Source of the DNA: Thiohalobacter thiocyanaticus
Lineage (GTDB): Bacteria; Pseudomonadota; Gammaproteobacteria; Thiohalobacterales; Thiohalobacteraceae
Assembly: GCF_002356355.1 (NCBI RefSeq)
Contig: NZ_AP018052.1
Location: 62,001 to 126,000, forward strand
Length of the DNA: 64,000 nt
Direction: 5' to 3'
In this document: positions 57,496-64,000 of the stretch, piece after piece
How positions within the stretch are numbered: position 1 is the first letter of the stretch
How the letters are laid out: each line of letters starts with the position of its first letter
Notes under the pieces: generated by a model
Told to the model about the DNA's origin: nothing
Seen by the model: the letters and a program-made list of their open reading frames with translations, nothing else
Databases searched by the model: none
Program-made: the position numbers and the translations under genes

Positions 57496-59043
57496 ATGAC
57501 CAAACCCATCATCGCCAACAACCAACCTGTCCGCGTCGATCTGACCGAGGGCGAGGAATACTATTTCTGCGTCTGCGGCCGCTCCGCCAATCAGCCGTTC
57601 TGCGATGGCTCCCACGCCGGGACCGACTTCACGCCGCTTGCCTTCACGGCCGAGGAGACCGGCGAGGCCTGGCTGTGCGCCTGCAAGCACACGGGCAACC
57701 GACCCTACTGCGACGGCACCCATCAGCAGTTCTCCGATGACCAGGTGGGCCAGGAAGGAGCGGGCGTCGACGCGGCCTCGGACGACACCATGCCCGCGCC
57801 GCAGGCAACGGCGGAGGAACCCCAGGTCGAGTTCATCCACCGGCTGGCCGAGGAAGGGCTGGACGCCATGGGCCAGCACGGTCCGGTCGCGGCGATGGGC
57901 GTGCCGCGCGAGCGCCTGCCGAAGTGGGACGACATCCAGATCATGGTGGCCCAGCTGGACCGCCGGCCACTGGCCGAGGATGTCGGGGTGGCGACCGAAC
58001 TGGTGATCGGCCCCGAGAGCCGCAAGCCGCTGCGGCTCGACATCCCGCTGCTGGTCTCGGACATGAGCTTCGGTTCCCTGTCGGAGGAGGCCAAGATCGC
58101 CCTGGCCACCGGGGCGGAGCTGGCCGGCACCGGCATCTGCTCCGGCGAGGGCGGCATGCTGCCGGAGGAGCAGGCCGCCAACCGCCGCTACTTCTACGAG
58201 CTGGCCTCGGCCAGGTTCGGCTACCGGGAGGAGTTGCTGGAGCGGGTCCAGGCCTTTCACTTCAAAGGCGGCCAGGCCGCCAAGACCGGCACCGGCGGAC
58301 ACCTGCCGGCGGCCAAGAACACCGGCCGCATCCCCGAGGTGCGCGGCATTCCGGCGGGCGAGCCGGCGATCTCGCCGCCGACCTTCGAGGACCTGGCCAC
58401 GCCGAAGGATTTCCGCCGCTTCGCCGAGCGGGTGCGCGAGATCAGCGGCGGCATCCCGGTCGGCTTCAAGCTCAGCGCCAACCGCATCGAACACGACCTC
58501 GGCTTCGCGCTGGAGGCGGGCGCCGATTATGTCATCCTCGACGGCCGCGGCGGGGGCACCGGCGCCGCGCCGCTGCTGTTCCGCGATCACATCAGCGTGC
58601 CCACCATTCCGGCGCTGGCGCGCGCCCGGCGCTACCTGGACGAGAACGGCGCCAGCGGGCGGGTGACCCTGATCGTCACCGGCGGCCTGCGGGTACCGGC
58701 CGATTTCATCAAGGCGCTGGCCCTGGGCGCCGATGGGATCGCCCTGGCCAACAGCGCCATGCAGGCCATCGGCTGCGTGGGGGCGCGCATCTGCCACACC
58801 AACAACTGCCCCTCCGGCATCGCCACCCAGAAGCCGGAACTGCGCCGGCGCCTGGACGTCGATCACGCCGCCCGGCGGCTGGCGCGTTTCTTCGCGGCCT
58901 CGGTGGAACTGATGCAGGTGATGGCGCGGGCCTGCGGGCATGCGCGCCTGGCGGATTTCAGCCGCGAGGATCTGGCGACCTTCGATCGCGACATGGCACG
59001 ACTGTCGGGCATCGTCTACGCCGGCCTCGACGCCTCGGACTGA
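57496..59043 (+). CDS. Double CDGSH iron-sulfur domain fused to FMN-binding glutamate synthase domain
   Basis: 515 residues. Two mitoNEET-type motifs (CVCGRSANQPFCDGSH and CACKHTGNRPYCDGTH, within the first 75 residues) each can bind a [2Fe-2S] cluster. From about residue 115 follows a glutamate-synthase-type FMN barrel (DMSFGSLSEEAKIA, GGQAAKTGTGGHLP, LDGRGGGTGAAPL) with the [3Fe-4S] cysteines CVGARICHTNNCP. There is no glutamine amidotransferase domain, so it cannot be a normal glutamate synthase. TspO follows 12 bases later. The physiological reaction is unknown. Confidence 0.9.
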   Translation: MTKPIIANNQPVRVDLTEGEEYYFCVCGRSANQPFCDGSHAGTDFTPLAFTAEETGEAWLCACKHTGNRPYCDGTHQQFSDDQVGQEGAGVDAASDDTMPAPQATAEEPQVEFIHRLAEEGLDAMGQHGPVAAMGVPRERLPKWDDIQIMVAQLDRRPLAEDVGVATELVIGPESRKPLRLDIPLLVSDMSFGSLSEEAKIALATGAELAGTGICSGEGGMLPEEQAANRRYFYELASARFGYREELLERVQAFHFKGGQAAKTGTGGHLPAAKNTGRIPEVRGIPAGEPAISPPTFEDLATPKDFRRFAERVREISGGIPVGFKLSANRIEHDLGFALEAGADYVILDGRGGGTGAAPLLFRDHISVPTIPALARARRYLDENGASGRVTLIVTGGLRVPADFIKALALGADGIALANSAMQAIGCVGARICHTNNCPSGIATQKPELRRRLDVDHAARRLARFFAASVELMQVMARACGHARLADFSREDLATFDRDMARLSGIVYAGLDASD

Positions 59044-59054
59044 GGCGCCCGCGA

Positions 59055-59552
59055 ATGTCCGCACCCCGCGCCGGACGCCAATTCTTCGGCCTGGTCGCCT
59101 GGCTGGGCATCAGTTACCTGGCCGCGGCTGCAGGCGCAATCGCCTCGATCGATGCAGGCGCATTCTATGCGCAGCTGGCGCGCCCGGCCTGGGCGCCGCC
59201 GGGCGGGGTGTTCGGGCCGGTGTGGACCCTGCTCTACGGCCTGATGGGGGTTGCCGCCTGGCTGGTCTGGCGCGCTGGCGACTCGCGCCGTGGGCGGCCG
59301 GCACTGACGCTGTTCCTGGTCCAGCTCGCGCTGAATGCACTCTGGAGCTGGCTGTTCTTCGCCTGGCATCTGGGCGGGGCGGCGTTTGCGAATATCCTGC
59401 TGCTGTGGCCCCTGATCCTGCTGACAACGCTCGGTTTCTGGCGGCTGCGGCCGCTGGCGGGCCTGCTGCTGCTGCCCTATCTGGCCTGGGTCGGTTTCGC
59501 GGCCCTGCTCAATCTTGCGGTGTGGCGGCTGAACCCCGTTCTGCTTGGCTGA
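59055..59552 (+). CDS. tspO: TspO/MBR family protein
   Basis: 165 residues with five membrane segments and the family motifs ARPAWAPPGGVFGPVW, LYGLMGVAAWLVW and LNALWSWLFF. TspO proteins bind tetrapyrroles and may act in haem or porphyrin handling and oxidative stress. The start is 12 bases after the CDGSH-fusion gene, so they are probably one operon. Confidence 0.92.
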   Translation: MSAPRAGRQFFGLVAWLGISYLAAAAGAIASIDAGAFYAQLARPAWAPPGGVFGPVWTLLYGLMGVAAWLVWRAGDSRRGRPALTLFLVQLALNALWSWLFFAWHLGGAAFANILLLWPLILLTTLGFWRLRPLAGLLLLPYLAWVGFAALLNLAVWRLNPVLLG

Positions 59553-59668
59553 GCGCCGGCCGTAGCCGGGGATCATGCACGGGCAACGCGGCCGCTGCCG
59601 GCCCGTGATTGACTTTAGCTGCCTTACGGTCAAGGATAGCGATAACAGTTAATGACTGATCAACGGGT

Positions 59669-59721
59669 CGCCCCCGGGTAGCTGCCGAGTCACAGGCACT
59701 GCACCGGGGGCGGCCTTTTTT
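59669..59721 (+). terminator. Strong hairpin before the rnk-like gene
   Basis: CGCCCCCGG (59669-59677) pairs with CCGGGGGCG (59704-59712), with an inner TGCC/GGCA stem in the loop and a T-run at 59716-59721. It lies about 115 bases after tspO and 20 bases before the rnk-like start. It may end the tspO message, act as an attenuator of rnk, or be the 3' end of a small RNA. Confidence 0.65.
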
Positions 59722-59742
59722 ACTCAGGCACAGGAAACCGCC

Positions 59743-60156
59743 ATGTCCATGAAGCCCAATCTCGTCATTTCCTCCCTCGATGTGGAGCGGCTGGAGAAAC
59801 TGCTCGATTCGATTTCCGACAAGACCTTTCCGGGCAGGGACGCACTCGAGGCCGAACTGGCGCGGGCCGAGGTCGTCGAGCCCACGGATGTTCCGCCGAC
59901 CGTGGTCACCATGAATTCCACCGTCCGCTTCGAGGTCGAGTCGTCGGCCGAGACGTTCCAGCTGACGCTGGTGTACCCCAAGGATGTCGACACCTCCGGT
60001 CAGACCATCTCCATCCTGGCCCCCGTGGGCAGTGCGCTGCTGGGCCTGTCCCAGGGGGATGAGATCGAGTGGCCGAAGCCGGGCGGAGGCACCCTGCGGG
60101 TGCGCATCAAGGAGGTCATCTACCAGCCCGAACGGGCCGGCGAGTATCATCGCTAG
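59743..60156 (+). CDS. rnk: Rnk-like regulator of nucleoside diphosphate kinase
   Basis: 137 residues. A short N-terminal helical hairpin is followed by a GreA/GreB C-terminal-type domain (TFQLTLVYPKDVDTSG, ILAPVGSALLGLSQGDEI). Rnk binds RNA polymerase like Gre factors but with a shorter coiled-coil. The start may be 59743 or 59749. A terminator-like hairpin lies directly upstream. Confidence 0.9.
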   Translation: MSMKPNLVISSLDVERLEKLLDSISDKTFPGRDALEAELARAEVVEPTDVPPTVVTMNSTVRFEVESSAETFQLTLVYPKDVDTSGQTISILAPVGSALLGLSQGDEIEWPKPGGGTLRVRIKEVIYQPERAGEYHR

Positions 60157-60160
60157 ACGG

Positions 60161-60679
60161 TCACCGCCGCGCCTGGGCCGAAACCCGCAGCAACAACCGG
60201 ATACTGCGCGCATCGGCATGGACGGCATCGATGCGCACCCGGTCGCGCACCGCGGCGGGGATGCGCCGGCCCCACTGGTGCTCCTCCATGAAGTGGTCCA
60301 GGTTCAGACGCAGGCGCTCGCCCTGACGGTCCACGCCGTCGAGCGCGGCCAGCGCCGCGAGCATAGGGGATTTCACCGGAAAGGGCTGGATCTTCTCGGG
60401 CACCAGCACAAGGCCGCGGGGCGGATCGTCCGGACCGGGCGCCTCCAGCCGGAAGCGGGCGTTGAATTCGATCCAGACACCGGCCTTTCTGCGGCCGCTG
60501 ATGCTCAGATGCGTGGGCGCGCCGGGCCGGATCCGCAGGTCCTCGAGGCTGTCCCCGGCCAGCCGCCGGCACAACCGCTCCAGGACCGCGCCGGGCACGG
60601 GCAGGCCGATACCCTCGCGCGCTGCCCGGTAGGACCACCAGGCCACGGTCATCAATCCCTTTGTCCACAATCGTGCCAT
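60161..60679 (-). CDS. Conserved-looking protein of unknown function
   Basis: 172 residues, convergent with rnk. It is basic, has no clear signal peptide, and shows alternating hydrophobic strands (THLSISGRRKAGVWIEFNARF, RLRLNLDHFMEEHQWG). An overlapping frame of similar length on the same strand looks less protein-like. No family is recognised; it may be a lipid- or membrane-associated beta protein. Confidence 0.65.
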   Translation of the reverse strand: MARLWTKGLMTVAWWSYRAAREGIGLPVPGAVLERLCRRLAGDSLEDLRIRPGAPTHLSISGRRKAGVWIEFNARFRLEAPGPDDPPRGLVLVPEKIQPFPVKSPMLAALAALDGVDRQGERLRLNLDHFMEEHQWGRRIPAAVRDRVRIDAVHADARSIRLLLRVSAQARR

Positions 60680-60851
60680 GGCGTTACCCCTCGCGGCGGA
60701 GCGCCAGCTTAGCCCATTTCTCCGCCCGGGTCAGGCCGCGCAGCAGCCAAATCCAACGGAACGCGCAGGGTCTTCGGGGGCCCGCCGTTCGCGACGGTTG
60801 TTATACTCCTGGTGCGACTCCGAAACGAATCAGGCAACAGGCGAGGCCACC

Positions 60852-61181
60852 ATGGGTGAAGTCATCGAATTCAGACGCGCCAAATTCAGCGTCGGCGACA
60901 TCATCCACCACACGCGCTTCGACTATCGCGGCGTGGTGGTGGACGTGGACCCGACCTTCCAGTCCACCGACGCATGGTACGAACAGGTAGCGAAATCCCG
61001 GCCGCCCAGGGACAAGCCCTGGTACCATGTGCTGGTGCACGGCTCCGACCACATGACCTACGTCGCCGAGCGCCACCTGGAAGCGGACACGAGCGGCGAG
61101 CCGGTCCAGCATCCACTGCTGGAGTTGTATTTCTCGCGGCTGGAGAACGGGCGGTATGTGCAGGAGGGGAAGGCGAACTAG
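60852..61181 (+). CDS. hspQ: Heat shock protein HspQ
   Basis: 109 residues. The YccV/hemimethylated-DNA-binding-type domain is clear: KFSVGDIIHHTRFDYRGVVV, PWYHVLVHGSDHMTYVAE and LELYFSRLENGRY. HspQ in enterobacteria binds DNA and modulates Lon protease. ATG 60852 is chosen from the family start; an upstream extension in frame lacks conservation. Confidence 0.92.
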   Translation: MGEVIEFRRAKFSVGDIIHHTRFDYRGVVVDVDPTFQSTDAWYEQVAKSRPPRDKPWYHVLVHGSDHMTYVAERHLEADTSGEPVQHPLLELYFSRLENGRYVQEGKAN

Positions 61182-61286
61182 TCGGCGGCTGTATTCTCAC
61201 CCCCTCCCATCCTTGTTATGCCCTATGGGTAACCCCGTCAAGGGGGAGGAGACAGGGTTAAATAATCTTTTCAACCGGGGCATGCG

Positions 61287-61730
61287 ATGGATATCTGGGT
61301 CGATGCGGATGCATGCCCTGCGGTAATCAAGGACATCCTGTTCCGGGCGGCCATGCGCACGGAGACACGACTCACCCTGGTCGCCAACCAGGCCCTGCGG
61401 GTGCCGAAATCGCCCTGCATTCATACCCTGCAGGTCGGTGCCGGTTTCGACGTGGCGGATGATGCCATCGTCGAGCGGGTTCAACCCGGCGATCTGGTCA
61501 TCACCGCCGACATCCCGCTGGCCGACGCCGTCATCAGCAAGGGGGCGCGCGCGCTCAACCCGCGCGGTGAGCTCTACACTGAGGACAACATCAAGGCGAC
61601 GCTGAACATGCGTGACTTCATGGACACCCTGCGCTCCAGCGGCATCCAGACCGGCGGCGCCGCCGCCCTGAGCCAGCGCGACCGCCAGCAATTCGCCAAC
61701 CAGCTCGACCGCCTGCTGGCCCATAGCTGA
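61287..61730 (+). CDS. YaiI/YqxD (DUF188) family protein
   Basis: 147 residues. The start [19 protein letters not shown] and the [19 protein letters not shown] motif are characteristic. The fold is PIN-like with conserved aspartates, suggesting a nuclease-type site, but no activity is established for the family. It stands alone between hspQ and the ATP-grasp gene. Confidence 0.9.
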   Translation: MDIWVDADACPAVIKDILFRAAMRTETRLTLVANQALRVPKSPCIHTLQVGAGFDVADDAIVERVQPGDLVITADIPLADAVISKGARALNPRGELYTEDNIKATLNMRDFMDTLRSSGIQTGGAAALSQRDRQQFANQLDRLLAHS

Positions 61731-61809
61731 TCTGTGTCATTGCCTGCCGGCTACGCGGCACCAATGATGGGGCTGTACAGGGTGCCAGCGAAACAGGGAG
61801 TCGGGCGCG

Positions 61810-63087
61810 GTGAAGAACATCTTTGTCCTCGGTGCGGATGAGTTCAACCTGGCCCAGATGCGCGCACTGCCGGACGCACGCGATTACCGCTTCCATACAC
61901 TGTTCAGCCATGAGGAGATCCGTGGCGGCGCGGCGATCCCGGCCCGGTGGCTGCACGAGGCGGGCCTGCAGCGGCTGCATGACTTTGCCGGCAGCATCGA
62001 TGCCATCGTCGGCTACTGGGATTTTCCGGTCAGCACCCTGCTGCCGCTGCTGCGCCAGCCCTTCGGCCTGCCCTCGCCGAGCTTCGCGGCAATGCTGAAG
62101 TGCGAGCACAAGTACTGGAGCCGGCTGGAACAGCAGCAGGTCGTCGCCGATCACATCCCGCCCTTCTGCGCCGTCGATCCCTTCGCCGACAATCCGCGCA
62201 GCCGGATACCGCTGGATTACCCCTTCTGGATCAAGCCGGTGAAGGCCGCCTCCTCGCACCTGGCCTTCCGGGTGGATAATGGCCGCATGCTGGAGTCGGT
62301 GCTGTCCCGCATCCGCGCCAGCCTGTTCCGCTTCGCCGAACCGTTCAACTATCTGCTGCACTTCGCCGAGCTGCCGCCGGCGGTCGCCGCCATCGACGGT
62401 TTCCACTGCATCGCCGAGGGCGTGATCTCACGCGGACGTCAGTGCACGCTGGAAGGGTATGTATTCCAGGGCGAGGTGGTGATCTACGGCGCGGTGGATT
62501 CCATCCGCGAGGGCCGGCACCGTTCCAGCTTCGCCCGCTACGAGTATCCGTCAAACATCCCGCACCGGGTGCAGCAGCGGATGATCGCGCTGACCGCACG
62601 CTTCATGCGCCACATCGGCTTCGACAACGGGCCCTTCAACATCGAGTACTACTGGGAATCGGGCAACGACCGGCTGTGGCTGCTGGAGGTCAACACCCGC
62701 ATCTCCAAGTCCCATTGCCCGCTGTTCCGGGCGGTGGACGGGTTGAGCCATCATCAGGTGATGCTGGACCTCGGCCTGGGCCGGCAGCCGCGCTTCCCGC
62801 AGCGCCAGGGCCGGTGGCGCCATGCGGCCAAGTTCATGTGGCGTGTGCATGAAGATGCTATGGTTGAACGAGTGCCAACGGAGCAGGAGATCGCCGCCGT
62901 ATGCGAGCGTTTCCCGGGGACCGACATCCAGCTGCACGTGGAGCCCGGCATGCGGCTGTCCAAGTTGCGCGACCAGGACAGCTACAGCTACGAAATCGCG
63001 GTCATCTTCACCGGGGCGCAGAACCGTCGGGCGCTGCTGCCGAAGTACCGCGCCATTCAGCAGGCGTTGGTCCTGAAACTCCAATGA
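61810..63087 (+). CDS. ATP-grasp family protein
   Basis: 425 residues from GTG 61810. The N-terminal Rossmann-like part (NIFVLGADEFNLAQMR) precedes an ATP-grasp domain with the nucleotide lysine in PFWIKPVKAASSHLAF and the metal-binding LLEVNTRISKSH. ATP-grasp enzymes join a carboxylate to an amine or thiol through an acyl phosphate. The extra C-terminal domain of about 90 residues is unassigned. The hydrolase gene starts 12 bases downstream, so the two are likely one unit. Confidence 0.82.
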   Translation: MKNIFVLGADEFNLAQMRALPDARDYRFHTLFSHEEIRGGAAIPARWLHEAGLQRLHDFAGSIDAIVGYWDFPVSTLLPLLRQPFGLPSPSFAAMLKCEHKYWSRLEQQQVVADHIPPFCAVDPFADNPRSRIPLDYPFWIKPVKAASSHLAFRVDNGRMLESVLSRIRASLFRFAEPFNYLLHFAELPPAVAAIDGFHCIAEGVISRGRQCTLEGYVFQGEVVIYGAVDSIREGRHRSSFARYEYPSNIPHRVQQRMIALTARFMRHIGFDNGPFNIEYYWESGNDRLWLLEVNTRISKSHCPLFRAVDGLSHHQVMLDLGLGRQPRFPQRQGRWRHAAKFMWRVHEDAMVERVPTEQEIAAVCERFPGTDIQLHVEPGMRLSKLRDQDSYSYEIAVIFTGAQNRRALLPKYRAIQQALVLKLQ

Positions 63088-63099
63088 CAGGGGGCAGGG

Positions 63100-64000
63100 A
63101 TGAAGATTGTTGACCGCTTTCCCCACCACCTCCGCCACATCGAACACACCTGGATACCGATGCCGGACGGCACCCGTCTGGCCGCGCGCATCTGGATGCC
63201 GGCGGACGCCGAGTCCAGCCCGGTACCGGCCATCCTGGAATACATCCCCTACCGCAAGCGCGACGGTGTGCGGCTGCGCGACGAGACCATGCACCCTTAC
63301 TTCGCCGGCCACGGCTACGCCAGTGTACGCGTGGACATCCGCGGCAGCGGCGACTCCGAGGGTGTACTGACCGATGAATATCTGCAGCAGGAACTCGACG
63401 ACGGTGTCGCCATCATCGAGTGGCTGGCGAAACAGCCCTGGTGCAGCGGCCGGGTCGGCATGATCGGCATCTCCTGGGGCGGCTTCAACGGCCTGCAGAT
63501 CGCCGCCCTGCAGCCGGCCGCGCTGGGTGCGGTGGTCAGCGTCTGTTCCACCGACGACCGTTATGCCGACGACGTGCACTACATGGGCGGCTGCCTGCTG
63601 GGCGACAACCTGTCCTGGGCCTCAACCATGTTCGCCTACAACTCGCTGCCGCCGGATCCCGAGATCGTCGGCGAGCAGTGGCGCGACCTGTGGTTCCAGC
63701 GCCTGGAGCATAGCGGGCTGTGGCTGGATACCTGGCTGCAGCATCAGCACCGCGACGACTACTGGGAGCACGGCTCCATCTGCGAGGACTACTCGCGGAT
63801 GCACACACCCGTGATGGCGGTCAGCGGCTGGGCCGACGGCTACAGCAACGCGGTGCTCCGGCTGCTGGCCAACCTGCCGGGACCGCGCCTGGGCCTGATC
63901 GGCCCCTGGAGTCACAAGTACCCCCACCTCGGTGTGCCCGGCCCGGCCATCGGCTTTCTACAGGAATGCCTGCGCTGGTGGGATCACTGGCTGAAGGGCC
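63100..64000 (+). CDS. CocE/NonD (S15-type) hydrolase, 3' end outside window
   Basis: The frame is open from ATG 63100 to the window edge (300 residues seen). The alpha/beta-hydrolase nucleophile lies in MIGISWGGF, preceded by RVDIRGSGDSEG, as in cocaine esterase and X-Pro dipeptidyl peptidases. A later Asp in SGWADGYSN fits the catalytic acid; the His probably lies at GPWSHKYPH. The family cleaves esters or amides. It has a GGGGCAGGG ribosome region and follows the ATP-grasp gene. Confidence 0.9.
   Translation, partial: MKIVDRFPHHLRHIEHTWIPMPDGTRLAARIWMPADAESSPVPAILEYIPYRKRDGVRLRDETMHPYFAGHGYASVRVDIRGSGDSEGVLTDEYLQQELDDGVAIIEWLAKQPWCSGRVGMIGISWGGFNGLQIAALQPAALGAVVSVCSTDDRYADDVHYMGGCLLGDNLSWASTMFAYNSLPPDPEIVGEQWRDLWFQRLEHSGLWLDTWLQHQHRDDYWEHGSICEDYSRMHTPVMAVSGWADGYSNAVLRLLANLPGPRLGLIGPWSHKYPHLGVPGPAIGFLQECLRWWDHWLKG

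Noticed and set aside
60153-60668. Alternative 171-codon minus-strand frame
   Set aside because: It overlaps the frame at 60161-60679, which has more natural composition and an ATG with better context; only one can be the gene.
61200-61250. Terminator formed by CCCCCTCC and GGGGGAGG
   Set aside because: Read antiparallel, the arms pair only in part (CTCCC/GGGAG), and no T-run follows.

Overview
The window is a G+C-rich stretch of a gammaproteobacterial chromosome. The gene order pilMNOPQ-aroK-aroB-damX-gltBD-hemE and priA-argS-ftsN is typical of gammaproteobacteria. With the type IV pilus genes, spermidine genes and many interspersed palindromic repeats, it would fit a Chromatiales/Ectothiorhodospiraceae-like lineage, but the genus cannot be fixed from the sequence alone. 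No rRNA, tRNA or CRISPR array was seen.

Layout. 0-20.3 kb is almost entirely plus strand: type IV pilus assembly (pilM partial, N, O, P, Q), shikimate pathway (aroK, aroB), a dGTPase-like HD hydrolase, a small WGR protein, a DamX-like SPOR protein, both glutamate synthase subunits, uroporphyrinogen decarboxylase, a membrane GGDEF-EAL protein and a small secreted protein. 20.3-26.5 kb holds a fructosamine-kinase-like gene and an HNH endonuclease gene (minus), then the three-gene transhydrogenase operon and an outer membrane phospholipase. An AT-rich gap with perfect DnaA boxes precedes priA, argS and an FtsN-like gene (27-32 kb). A TonB receptor, a small acidic protein, a cupin, a dehydrogenase, divergent speA/speE, a FetAB-like exporter and a solo TRAP binding protein follow (32-41.4 kb). 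A second GGDEF-EAL protein, a small outer membrane barrel and uvrD fill 41.5-47.7 kb.

47.9-55.7 kb is the most accessory part. It contains a lipoprotein, a possible cassette remnant, a broken acetyltransferase, a YhiI-RbbA-YhhJ-type ABC export operon, a decayed Mrr-like fragment hit by an internally deleted IS3-family element with intact ends and target duplication, and an orphan protein. 55.9-64 kb contains an extradiol-dioxygenase-like protein, a GNAT acetyltransferase, a double-CDGSH/glutamate-synthase fusion beside TspO, an Rnk-like regulator, HspQ, a YaiI-type protein, and an ATP-grasp gene followed closely by a CocE/S15-type hydrolase that runs off the window.

The points most worth a second look are the CDGSH-glutamate synthase/TspO pair, the ATP-grasp/hydrolase pair, the DnaA boxes before priA, an aroK start codon inside a perfect GAAA-loop hairpin, a symmetric operator between divergent promoters at 41.5 kb, and nested interspersed repeats in which one palindromic family encloses another. 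No single locus can be declared a new defence or biosynthetic system from sequence reading alone.
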